Shown here: positions 1-9,907 of the stretch, one piece after another
Numbering within the stretch: the stretch's first letter is position 1
How the letters are laid out: every line of letters begins with the position of its first letter
NCBI GenBank assembly: GCA_002452515.1
Contig: DKEN01000081.1
Location: forward strand, 1-17,450
Origin: Spartobacteria bacterium UBA6821
GTDB taxonomy: Bacteria > Verrucomicrobiota > Verrucomicrobiia > Chthoniobacterales > UBA6821
DNA length: 17,450 nucleotides
Direction of reading: 5' to 3'
The notes under the pieces: model-generated
What the model was told of the DNA's origin: nothing
Seen by the model: only the letters and a program-made list of their open reading frames with translations
The model's database searches: none
Program-made: the position numbers and the translations under genes

Positions 1-45
1 GATCCGTATTGCCCCCCTCATGAGCCTCGCCTGTCTGCAACATTC

Positions 46-61
46 CAGGTGCCGCCACCTG
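46..61. terminator. Small perfect hairpin downstream of the b562-like gene
   Basis: CAGGTG and CACCTG form a perfect 6-bp stem around CCGC. On the plus strand it is followed by ACTTTT, which is weakly terminator-like. On the minus strand it lies 24 nt past the stop of the small exported gene but has no U-tract there. It could separate the leuS transcript from whatever lies left of the window. This is only a structural observation. Confidence 0.3.
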
Positions 62-84
62 ACTTTTAGTGATGATAATAGATC

Positions 85-510
85 CTAGTCCTGTTTGAAG
101 TCTGCGTGACCTTCCTTCATGATCGACCGAAGGCTGTCGAGCAGGGACTTGGCCTTGTCATACGAACCGGCTTTCACGGCATCTTCAATCCGGTTGAAGG
201 CATCGGTGAGTTTGTCCAGTTCGTCGCGATAGTCTGACAGGAACTTATCTCGATCAGCGGCCGGAATCGTGGCCGTCATCCGGGGGTCAAGAGTCTTGGA
301 TTTGGTGACGGCCTGCTTGAGCGATTCGATCAAGGTGATGTTCTGCTGTTGCTTGGTCGGATCTGCAACCTGCTGTGAGAGCTGACGTTTCCCGCGGGCC
401 AGGATCTGCATCTGCTTTTCAAGCGGGGAATCAGGGCCATCCTCTGCTCTCAAAGGAAAGGTGACTGTGGTGAGGAGGGCTGCAACTAGGAGGAGGGAAG
501 GGAGTTTCAT
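85..510 (-). CDS. Small exported protein, cytochrome b562-like four-helix bundle
   Basis: A 141-aa protein with a clear signal peptide: basic start MK, hydrophobic core at residues 4-20, and likely cleavage after LRA (residue 22). The mature part is almost entirely predicted helix and follows the layout of cytochrome b562. LEKQM near its start puts Met34 where CybC has its heme Met (LEDNM). KEGHADFK near the end puts His135 where CybC has its heme His. The two are 101 residues apart, against 95 in E. coli CybC. The stretch FNRIEDAVKAGSYDKAKSLLDSLR also matches the CybC third-helix pattern. Such proteins are periplasmic electron carriers; heme binding here is inferred from these alignments by eye. 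The gene starts 22 nt after leuS and may be co-transcribed with it. There is no CXXCH, so it is not a c-type cytochrome. An alternative is a heme-free b562-fold protein. Confidence 0.6.
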   Translation of the reverse strand: MKLPSLLLVAALLTTVTFPLRAEDGPDSPLEKQMQILARGKRQLSQQVADPTKQQQNITLIESLKQAVTKSKTLDPRMTATIPAADRDKFLSDYRDELDKLTDAFNRIEDAVKAGSYDKAKSLLDSLRSIMKEGHADFKQD

Positions 511-532
511 GAGAGGAAGGGGAGTTGAGTGA

Positions 533-3229
533 TCAGACAGCCACGATATTTACCAGACGGCCTGGAACGACAATGATTTTTTTGATTACTTTGCCCTCCA
601 GTTGTGATGCCAGCGAGGCGTCGGCCAGAGCGGCCTTTTCCACAGACTCCTTGCCTGCTGCTATCGGGACAGTCAGGTGGCCACGCACTTTTCCATTCAC
701 CTGAAGGGCGTAGGAAACCTCACTGACGACAAGGTAATCCTCATTCCAAGAGGGCCATGCAGATTGCGAGGCAAGACCCTCAAATCCAGCAAACTTGGTG
801 GCGAGGTGTGACCAGAGTTCCTCCACGAGATGCGGGGCAAAGGGGCTCAAGAGCGGCAGAAAGAGACGCATCGCCTCGATGGGGCGGGGCTTTGCGTTGG
901 TGAACTCATTCGTGCAGATCATCATCTGAGAGATTGCCGTATTGAAGGCAAGGGACTCGATATCGTGCGTCACTTTCTTGATGGTGGCGTGCAGGATGCG
1001 GCGCTGGGCCGTGGTGAGTTTCTGCTCGGCCAGATCGTCTGAGAGAATCCAGTTTCCTTCCTGATCCTCTGCCATGGCGAGACGCCAGACTCGGGCGAGG
1101 AAGCGATAGACTCCTTCGACGCCCGTGGTGCTCCACGGTTTACCATGTTCCAGAGGTCCCATGAACATCTCGTAGAGACGCAGAGAATCGGCCCCGTATT
1201 CGGCCACTACCTCGTCGGGGTTCACCACATTGCCGCGACTCTTGGACATCTTCTGCCCATCATCACCGAGAATCATCCCTTGATTGACAAGGCGCTGGAA
1301 CGGCTCCGGGGTGGTCAGGTGGCCAAGATCGAAGAGAACCTTGTGCCAGAAGCGGGCATAGAGCAGATGCAAGACGGCGTGCTCAGTGCCGCCGACATAG
1401 AGATCGACGCCTCCTGGCGTCTTGTGTGAGTGGTCGCCGCCTGGCGTTTTTTTTGTGTCGCCACCGGGCCGGCCTGTACTGCCCATCCAGTAGTGCTCGG
1501 CCTCGGTGCCGATGAAACGGTCATGATTTTTGGGATCGCAGAAGCGAAGATAATACCAGCAGGAGCCCGCCCACTGGGGCATCGTGTTGAGTTCCCTGCT
1601 GGCGGTCTCCGAGTAGCGAACCCACTCCTTGGCTTTGGAGAGAGGGGGCTCCGCTGTTCCTGTTGGTTTGAAATCCTCCATTTCCGGTGGCTCCACGGGG
1701 AGTTCCTCATGCGAGAGGGGACGATGGGAACCGTTCTCCCAGACGATGGGGAAGGGTTCGCCCCAGTAACGCTGACGCGAAAAGAGCCAATCGCGCAGCT
1801 TGTACGTGATCGTCCCTTTGCCAACGCCCTGCTCTTCCAGCCACGCAATCATCTTCAGCTTCGCTTCAAGGGTGGGGAGGCCGTCCAGAAATTCGGAATT
1901 CACCGCGACTCCTTCGCCGGAGAAGCAGCGATCATGCCGCCACACCCACACAGATTCATCATTTAGTTGATGTGCTCTCCATGGGGGATTTGGTTTGCCA
2001 GAAACAACTATCTCCATGGTTATTTTTGCGTCTGAAATTCGTTGAGCGACAACGGCAGTTACTTGCAGTCCAAAAGCTTTTGCAAAATCGTAATCCCGCT
2101 CGTCGTGGGCAGGGACAGCCATGATCGCTCCGGTGCCATAGCCAGTGAGGACATAATCGGCAATCCAGACGGGGATTTTTTCCCCGTTAACGGGATTGAT
2201 GGCATAGGCTCCGGTGAAGACACCGGTCTTCTCCTTCGCGAGATCGGTGCGTTCCAGATCGCTCTTGCTGGAGCAGGCCTTCTTGTAGGTAGCGACACCC
2301 TCCTGCTGTGGGGCTGAGGTGAGTGATTCTACCAACGGATGCTCTGGTGCTAGCACGAGATAGGTTGCGCCGAAGAGAGTGTCGGGGCGCGTCGTGAAGA
2401 CGGAGATGTCCTCGGGAATGCCATCCAGAGCAAAACGGACTTCCGCGCCCTCACTGCGACCGATCCAATTACGCTGGAGTAGCTTGATGGATTCCGGCCA
2501 GTCGAGGCCTTCAAGATCAGCTATGAGGCGCTCTGTATAGGCGGTGATCCTGAGCATCCATTGGCGCATTGGACGGCGCTCGATGGGGAAACCACCAACT
2601 TCGCTTTTGCCATCAATGACTTCCTCGTTCGCCAGCACCGTGCCCAGCTCAGGGCACCAGTTAACCGGCTTGTCGGAAACAAAGGCAAGGCGGACGCTGT
2701 CGGGATCCATGCCAGTGTACGAAGAGATCGGTTCGGCTTTGTTCGTGGCCGGATTTACCCAGGCATTATAAAGCTGGAGAAAGATCCACTGCGTCCAGCG
2801 GAAGTATTCGGGATCGGTCGTGCTGATCTCGCGGGACCAGTCGTAACTGAACCCGAGTGATTGCAACTGTGTGCGAAAATTATCAACATTCCGCTGTGTG
2901 GTGATGCGCGGATGCTGCCCGGTTTTGATCGCATACTGCTCGGCGGGAAGCCCAAAGGCATCCCATCCCATGGGATGCAGAACATTATCACCCAGCAGGC
3001 GATGATAACGGGCTAGGATATCGGTGGCTGTGTAGCCCTCGACATGGCCGACATGGAGACCATCGCCGCTCGGATAGGGGAACATATCCAGGACAAAATA
3101 TTTCTTTGCCCCGAGGCGGAAATCGGGATCACCAGGATTGGTTGCCCGGAAAGCCTGGGTGCTCACCCAATGCTGTTGCCAGCGGGGTTCAAATTCGGAG
3201 AAAGGATAGTGCTTGCGGGTAAGGGACAT
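533..3229 (-). CDS. leuS: Leucyl-tRNA synthetase
   Basis: An 898-aa class Ia aminoacyl-tRNA synthetase that charges tRNA-Leu in the cytoplasm. The HIGH motif is present as HVGH (59-62, within [12 protein letters not shown]). The CP1 editing domain spans about 220-430, with the editing motifs [12 protein letters not shown] (279-290) and [17 protein letters not shown]. The KMSKS loop is at 660-664, and the C-terminal anticodon-binding and tail domains follow. It is about 40 residues longer than E. coli LeuS. The excess appears to lie in two insertions, at about residues 397-434 in CP1 and 583-607 just before [17 protein letters not shown]; both are listed separately. The start ATG at 3229 fits the normal N-terminus ([14 protein letters not shown]). 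It has no Shine-Dalgarno sequence upstream and sits 23 nt from the divergent rdgB start. Confidence 0.97.
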   Translation of the reverse strand: MSLTRKHYPFSEFEPRWQQHWVSTQAFRATNPGDPDFRLGAKKYFVLDMFPYPSGDGLHVGHVEGYTATDILARYHRLLGDNVLHPMGWDAFGLPAEQYAIKTGQHPRITTQRNVDNFRTQLQSLGFSYDWSREISTTDPEYFRWTQWIFLQLYNAWVNPATNKAEPISSYTGMDPDSVRLAFVSDKPVNWCPELGTVLANEEVIDGKSEVGGFPIERRPMRQWMLRITAYTERLIADLEGLDWPESIKLLQRNWIGRSEGAEVRFALDGIPEDISVFTTRPDTLFGATYLVLAPEHPLVESLTSAPQQEGVATYKKACSSKSDLERTDLAKEKTGVFTGAYAINPVNGEKIPVWIADYVLTGYGTGAIMAVPAHDERDYDFAKAFGLQVTAVVAQRISDAKITMEIVVSGKPNPPWRAHQLNDESVWVWRHDRCFSGEGVAVNSEFLDGLPTLEAKLKMIAWLEEQGVGKGTITYKLRDWLFSRQRYWGEPFPIVWENGSHRPLSHEELPVEPPEMEDFKPTGTAEPPLSKAKEWVRYSETASRELNTMPQWAGSCWYYLRFCDPKNHDRFIGTEAEHYWMGSTGRPGGDTKKTPGGDHSHKTPGGVDLYVGGTEHAVLHLLYARFWHKVLFDLGHLTTPEPFQRLVNQGMILGDDGQKMSKSRGNVVNPDEVVAEYGADSLRLYEMFMGPLEHGKPWSTTGVEGVYRFLARVWRLAMAEDQEGNWILSDDLAEQKLTTAQRRILHATIKKVTHDIESLAFNTAISQMMICTNEFTNAKPRPIEAMRLFLPLLSPFAPHLVEELWSHLATKFAGFEGLASQSAWPSWNEDYLVVSEVSYALQVNGKVRGHLTVPIAAGKESVEKAALADASLASQLEGKVIKKIIVVPGRLVNIVAV
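1409..1483 (-). repeat. In-frame Gly-Pro-Gly tandem insertion inside leuS
   Basis: Residues 583-607 of LeuS contain three copies of a PGG unit (RPGGD, TPGGD, TPGGV) with Lys/His/Ser-rich linkers. In E. coli and Thermus LeuS the YW(M/L)P motif runs straight into VD-Y-GG. In the DNA, the plus strand shows three related units of about 24-26 nt beginning CGCC. GACGCC(tcct)GGCGTC at 1406-1421 and CGCC(gcct)GGCG at 1435-1446 are small palindromes. The segment keeps the frame and adds a flexible loop next to the catalytic core. Confidence 0.6.
1928..2041 (-). other. Insertion in the LeuS CP1 editing domain
   Basis: LeuS residues about 397-434 lie between [11 protein letters not shown] and [15 protein letters not shown]. 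They form a segment roughly 25-35 residues longer than in E. coli or Thermus LeuS, judged from remembered sequences. It is Trp-rich (WRAHQ, VWVWRHD) and, by eye, poorer in G+C than the flanks. TCTCCATGG occurs twice in it as a direct repeat, at 1976-1984 and 2011-2019. It keeps the reading frame. The exact insertion limits need an alignment. Confidence 0.45.
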
Positions 3230-3252
3230 CTGGTTCGAAGGTGAAGCCCTGT
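3230..3252. promoter_or_regulatory. 23-nt divergent gap between leuS and rdgB starts
   Basis: leuS (minus) and rdgB (plus) start head to head with only 23 nt between their start codons. Two separate promoters cannot fit, so each promoter must lie inside the coding region of the other gene, or the transcripts must be nearly leaderless. AAGGTG at 3237-3242 is a partial Shine-Dalgarno sequence for the rdgB ATG at 3253. No convincing -10/-35 pair was identified. Confidence 0.35.
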
Positions 3253-3882
3253 ATGCAATCTGAAAAATTCCTTTCCGCCAAGCCGCACGATGTTCCGACC
3301 ATACTTCTGGCCACCCGGAACCGGCATAAAACCCGCGAGATCCAGACCATGCTGGGAGACGGGGTTTTGGTTATTGATGCCACGCAGATCGACCACCTGC
3401 CCGAGATCGAGGAAACCGGGGTGACCTTTGAGGAAAATTCCAAACTCAAGGCTGAGGGTATTTCCCGCGTGATGGAGGGCATCGTCCTCGCCGATGACTC
3501 CGGCATCGAAGTCGATGCGCTCGGCCGGGAACCTGGAGTCTATTCCGCACGCTACTCAGGGCCGGGTTGCACCGACGAGCAGAACACTGCGCTGGTTTTG
3601 GAAAAGATGGCCGGAGTACCCCAGGAACAACGCACTGCCCGTTTCCGCTGCGTCCTTGCTGTCGCCGAGGGAGGGAAAACGCTGGCAGTCTTTGACGGGA
3701 CGGTTGAAGGGATTCTTGCCACCGAAGTGAAAGGTGACGGTGGCTTCGGCTACGACCCGATCTTTATGCCGCTGGGTTATGACCACACCTTTGGCGAACT
3801 CTCCTCGGAGATCAAACACTCGATGAGCCACCGAAGCCGGGCCTTGGCACAGTTCAAGCAGTGGTGGGCATTGCGCGGATGA
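3253..3882 (+). CDS. rdgB: RdgB/HAM1 family non-canonical purine NTP pyrophosphatase
   Basis: A 209-aa cytoplasmic house-cleaning enzyme. The family hydrolyses dITP, dXTP and ITP to the monophosphate plus pyrophosphate, keeping deaminated purines out of DNA and RNA. Visible family motifs are the N-terminal [14 protein letters not shown] (17-30), [34 protein letters not shown] (D81/D82 region), [11 protein letters not shown] (161-171) and the C-terminal SHRSRAL. Length is normal for the family. I chose the ATG at 3253 because a partial ribosome site (AAGGTG) ends 10 nt before it; an in-frame GTG at 3241 would add four residues. It is divergent to leuS and followed by a small exported gene. Confidence 0.95.
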   Translation: MQSEKFLSAKPHDVPTILLATRNRHKTREIQTMLGDGVLVIDATQIDHLPEIEETGVTFEENSKLKAEGISRVMEGIVLADDSGIEVDALGREPGVYSARYSGPGCTDEQNTALVLEKMAGVPQEQRTARFRCVLAVAEGGKTLAVFDGTVEGILATEVKGDGGFGYDPIFMPLGYDHTFGELSSEIKHSMSHRSRALAQFKQWWALRG

Positions 3883-3995
3883 GTGTAATAATTTTTAAGT
3901 AGCAGGGTCACTTGCTCGCAGCAGAGGAGGAAAATCTTCTCAACGCGATGAAAAGAGACTTGATTGATAGAGGCTTTTATTTTATCAGCAAACCC

Positions 3996-4346
3996 ATGAT
4001 CCCCCGTATCTCTCTACCTATTGTCCTAGTCGTCGTGTGTTGTGCCGCTTTGGCGCCAGTTGCCAATGCAAAACAAAAAGAAAGCGCAGCTAATGCTGCC
4101 GCAGCCCAGAAGAAGCAGGCTGACGCAGATGCACGTACGCAAGCCGATGCACAGCGCACTCAGTTGGCTCAGGGCTTCTACAACGATCTTCATGACTCCA
4201 ATTCGAGTCTCACTGTGGATGAGCTCAAAAACATGAATTCCGAGGATATTCGGAGGCTCTATTTTCATTCCTATCTTGCAAAGGGAATGACATTCCCCGA
4301 TGCCAAAGCCAAGTCCGACGCCCTGAAAATCTGGGATACTAATTAA
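3996..4346 (+). CDS. Small exported protein of unknown function
   Basis: A 116-aa protein that I do not recognise. The start at 3996 gives a textbook type I signal peptide: MIPR, then hydrophobic ISLPIVLVVVCCAALAP, then ANA|K cleavage near residue 26. VVVC is not a lipobox, so a lipoprotein is unlikely. The mature N-terminal half is Ala/Lys/Gln-rich and probably a charged helix. The C-terminal half (YNDLHDSNSSLTVDELKNMNSEDIRRLYFHSYLAKGMTF, described in pieces) looks like a small helical domain with alternating acidic turns. An upstream in-frame ATG at 3948 and TTG at 3912 exist. GAGGAGG at 3924-3930 is 17 nt from the ATG at 3948, too far to be convincing. It lies 113 nt after rdgB on the same strand. 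Confidence 0.6.
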   Translation: MIPRISLPIVLVVVCCAALAPVANAKQKESAANAAAAQKKQADADARTQADAQRTQLAQGFYNDLHDSNSSLTVDELKNMNSEDIRRLYFHSYLAKGMTFPDAKAKSDALKIWDTN

Positions 4347-4718
4347 TTAGAGCGGTTTCAGTGATTGATGCGGGATCACCCCGTTTCAGAGTAATTTTTA
4401 TTGATCTCTCTACATTCCTATTTGAGGGAAAGTAGGGGATATTTCCCCGCAGAACCAAGCCGCTGGGATGCGGCGCGGAAGACTGTGACGAAGTTACAGC
4501 CCCTTCTGGTGCGGCACTGCTTGCCATGAGGCAAGTGCCGTCAAACGCAGAGAGTTGTGGGCTGAGATGACGCATGAACCTAAAAAGGCAATTTGACAGG
4601 ATTTACAAGATTATAGGAAATCAGCGACTGGGCGGCAGCCCCATAGGGGCGAATGGCTCGGGAGCCTGCGTACAAAACTCCTACGCCGCTATAGCGCCAT
4701 TTTTTCATGTTATTGGTA
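4347..4718. other. Convergent spacer with a run of hairpins
   Basis: This 372-nt spacer lies between converging genes and holds no credible CDS. It contains at least six short perfect or near-perfect hairpins: GGGGA/TCCCC at 4435-4448, GCCGC/GCGGC at 4459-4474, CTGTGAC/GTTACAG at 4483-4499 (one G-U pair), the 11-bp stem at 4512-4540, GCCCC/GGGGC at 4638-4650, and GGCTC/GAGCC at 4655-4666. CGCTATAGCG followed by a T6 run lies near 4687-4706 and could end plus-strand transcripts. Near 4594 there is a stretch of the ACAGGATTTACAAGATT type. It could be a structured RNA, a cluster of palindromic repeats, or terminators. Confidence 0.45.
4512..4540. other. Strong bulged hairpin in the convergent spacer
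   Basis: CGGCA and CTTGCC pair with GGCAAG and TGCCG around an ATGA loop, with a 3-nt bulge (CTG) on the 5' arm. This is the most stable structure in the spacer. CAGCCC at 4496-4501 and GGGCTG about 60 nt later could form a stem enclosing it, in competition with the 4483-4499 hairpin. No U-tract follows, so it is not a canonical terminator. Confidence 0.5.
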
Positions 4719-5865
4719 TTACAGGTCCTCGTCGGTGTCGGCAGATCCCTTCGTCACGCCGCGTAACTTCGCTTCGATGAAGGCATCCAAATCGCCGTCC
4801 ATGACTTCCTGAACATTACCTGTCTGGACGCCCGTACGATGATCTTTCACCATTTGATAAGGCTGGAAGACATAAGAACGAATCTGGCTGCCCCAGGCGA
4901 TTTCTCCCTTGGCGCTGTATTGACGGTCGAGTTCGGCGCGTTTTTTATCGGCTTCGAGTTGGTAGAGTTTGACCTTGAGCATGCGTAGGGCCATGACCCG
5001 GTTCTTTAACTGGCTGCGCTCGGCCTGGCAGGCAACCACGAGGCCAGTCGGTTCATGGGTCATGCGGACAGCGGTCTCGACCTTATTGACATTTTGTCCA
5101 CCCTTCCCGCCTGAACGGTAGGTGTCGACACGGATGTCCTTTTCGTCGATCTCAACGGGCGCATCCTCAATGTCGGGGGTGACATCCACGCTGGCAAAGG
5201 AAGTATGACGGCGCTTGGCCGAATCAAAGGGAGAGATGCGAACCAGACGATGAACGCCACGTTCGGTCTGGAGATAGCCGAAGGCATAGTCTCCCTTGAC
5301 GGCGAGGGTGACAGACTTGATCCCGGCTTCGTCCCCTTCCTGGATGTCAACGACACTCGCGGTGAAACCGCTCCTTTCGATCCAGCGTTTATACATCCGC
5401 ATGAGCATGTCGGCCCAGTCACATGATTCGGTACCGCCAGCTCCGGAATTGATGGTGATGAAGGCGTCGTTCTTATCAAACTCACCGGAGAGGAGTTGGA
5501 GAAGTTCGAATTTCTCGAGTTCTGTTGTGAGGGTATTGAATTCCTTGAGAACTTCGGAGGAAGCCTGTGCGCGCGAGGCAGAGTCCGATTCCTCCAATGC
5601 CATGTCCTTGAGGAGTTCCAGATCACCCACGCGTTGTTCTAATTGGGCGAGGGGCCCAAGCTTGGCCTTCACTTCCGAGACGCGTCCCATGTCCTTCTGG
5701 GCAGCCTCACGATTATCCCAGAAGCCGGGCAGGGTCATGCGGGCTTCGATACCCGCGAGTTCTTCAGCTAATGCGGGCGCGTCAAAGAAACCTCCTGAGC
5801 GCGCCGAGACGGACGGCAAGCCCGGAGGCATCCAACGTGGTGAGGTCGATAGTTTGTTCGGACAT
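4719..5865 (-). CDS. prfB: Peptide chain release factor 2, made by programmed +1 frameshift
   Basis: RF2 recognises UGA and UAA in the ribosomal A site and triggers peptide release. The shifted product is 381 aa. Diagnostic motifs are the anticodon-like SPF tripeptide (211-213, in [13 protein letters not shown]) and the catalytic GGQ (255-257, in [13 protein letters not shown]). The true start is the ATG at 5865 ([11 protein letters not shown]...). Codon 28 in that frame is TGA (5784-5782), and reading then moves +1 so that CTT is followed by GAC, giving ...[13 protein letters not shown] simple ORF call would instead start at 5831 in the wrong frame, with an N-terminus ([11 protein letters not shown]) unlike the family. 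The gene is last in the greA-eno-ftsB-prfB run. It is autoregulated: low RF2 slows termination at UGA and favours the shift. There is no Shine-Dalgarno sequence before the start. Confidence 0.96.
5781..5796 (-). promoter_or_regulatory. prfB: prfB programmed +1 frameshift signal
   Basis: Read on the minus strand, the site is AGGAGG TTT CTT TGA C. It has an internal Shine-Dalgarno sequence (5796-5791), a 3-nt spacer, the slippery CTT codon, and the in-frame TGA followed by C. This is the same geometry as the E. coli site (AGGGGG TAT CTT TGA C). The SD pairs with 16S rRNA and pushes the ribosome forward one base when RF2 is scarce. Confidence 0.95.
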
Positions 5866-5964
5866 GGTTAGGAAATTTTAAGGCGAGATCAGGGATTATC
5901 TACAAAGAAAAGGCGCGCGGGGGCGCGGCTTAGTCATTCGAGGCCGTAAGGCCAAGAAGTCCTA

Positions 5965-6090
5965 TCACGCCAGCGGCGGGAGAGGATGCCTGGTCGGGGA
6001 CGACCGGCAGACAAACCTCCTGAGCGCGCCGAGACGGACGGCAAGCCCGGAGGCATCCAACGTGGTGAGATCGATAGTTTGTTCAGACAT
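5965..6090 (-). pseudogene. Duplicated prfB 5' end (41-codon fragment)
   Basis: Positions 6013-6090 repeat 5788-5865 with 76 of 78 bases identical. The copy begins at the ATG and ends after codon 26 (TTT). It therefore includes the internal AGGAGG and 3-nt spacer but stops just before the slippery CTT-TGA. Both differences are synonymous (Ser2 TCC/TCT and Asp7 GAC/GAT). After the copied part the frame runs 15 unrelated codons (VCRSSPTRHPLPPLA) to a TGA at 5967-5965. It may be a dead duplication or a translated leader peptide of prfB. Confidence 0.75.
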
Positions 6091-6102
6091 GAGGAGAAAT
6101 GA

Positions 6103-6214
6103 TGAAAGATGAAACTTGAAAGCTGAAACCTGAAAAGGGGAAAAGAAGACTTTGAGTTGTTAGATTATCAGAGGAAAGCAGACAACGGGAGAATGCTTCA
6201 GATTTCAATCTTCA
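6103..6214. repeat. Heptad-repeat element with inverted arms, copy 1
   Basis: The plus strand carries five tandem 7-mers of the form TGAAANN at 6103-6137. Further on, 6194-6214 holds three 7-mers in the opposite orientation (TGCTTCA, GATTTCA, ATCTTCA, which read TGAANNN on the minus strand). The arms can pair imperfectly. A 26-nt stretch (6110-6135) is identical to 16808-16833 in front of recR. It resembles in style the short tandem heptamer repeats of cyanobacteria. Confidence 0.75.
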
Positions 6215-6247
6215 TTCCTTGCTGCCTATCGGCTCAGCCGATTCAGT

Positions 6248-6607
6248 TCAGGACTTATGCGTCGTTCCGCTAAGGCGGAAAATGGTCTCGCCTTCCTTCA
6301 TCATGTCGAGACGGTCACGGGCAATTGTTTCAAGATAATCCCGGTCGGTCTGGAGCAGATGAACTTCCTGCTCGCGTTCCTTGACCAGTTTCTGAAGTTC
6401 CTCAAGTTGAGCATTCTGCTTAGCAAGAGAGACCTTCATTTCAGAGAGACGAGTCCATTCCGGATAGAAGGTGAAACCGGCCGTCATCAGCGCCGAGGCG
6501 ATGATCAGCACCCAGACAATACGCATCGCCGCAGGCAGAAGATCTGGCTGCGATCGGCGTCTCACCATCGCGGGATGATGAGTCTGGGTACTGAGGCCGG
6601 ATACCAT
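6248..6607 (-). CDS. ftsB: FtsB/DivIC family cell-division protein
   Basis: A 119-aa single-pass membrane protein of the divisome. The order is a basic cytoplasmic tail (1-28, VRRRS), one membrane helix at about 29-48 (RIVWVLIIASALMTAGFTFY), a periplasmic coiled coil at about 51-90 (EMKVSLAKQNAQLEELQKLV), then the family tail YLETIARDRLDMMKEGETIFRL. In well-studied bacteria FtsB joins FtsL and FtsQ at the septum. It starts 10 nt after the eno stop, and eno-ftsB is a widely conserved gene pair, which supports the assignment. M14 or M28 are alternative starts. No Shine-Dalgarno sequence is present. Confidence 0.85.
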   Translation of the reverse strand: MVSGLSTQTHHPAMVRRRSQPDLLPAAMRIVWVLIIASALMTAGFTFYPEWTRLSEMKVSLAKQNAQLEELQKLVKEREQEVHLLQTDRDYLETIARDRLDMMKEGETIFRLSGTTHKS

Positions 6608-6617
6608 TAGAGTTCTA

Positions 6618-9825
<3,208 letters not shown>

Positions 9826-9907
9826 GAACTGACCATACTAGAGAGGCATTGTGACTAGGCGAAGAAAAATCCCCACAGCGTTTGCTTGGGCCAGCGGCGG
9901 CGTTTTC

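Larger units (their letters stand above)
5866..6247. other. Spacer between ftsB and prfB
   Basis: This 382-nt stretch holds a copy of the prfB 5' end (6013-6090), a heptad-repeat element (6103-6214) and small hairpins: GGCC(gtaa)GGCC at 5942-5953, GGTCG(ggga)CGACC at 5992-6005, and TCGGC(tca)GCCGA at 6229-6241. The prfB promoter, if there is a separate one, must lie here. No confident -10/-35 was seen. Confidence 0.6.

Noticed and set aside
1406..1475. Possible CRISPR-like or VNTR array in leuS
   Set aside because: Only three short, imperfect units without unique spacers. They keep the reading frame of an essential gene, so it is a protein repeat.
3924..3950. GAGGAGG as ribosome site for a start at 3948 of the small exported gene
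   Set aside because: It is 17 nt from the ATG, too far. The start at 3996 gives a cleaner signal peptide. I cannot fully exclude the longer form.
4339..4575. Minus-strand 78-codon frame in the convergent spacer
   Set aside because: It overlaps the hairpins, has no family resemblance or start signal, and overlaps the end of the plus-strand exported gene.
5781..5796. Frameshift mutation or sequencing error inactivating prfB
   Set aside because: The stop sits in a perfect RF2 recoding signal with the canonical SD spacing, so it is the normal regulatory frameshift.
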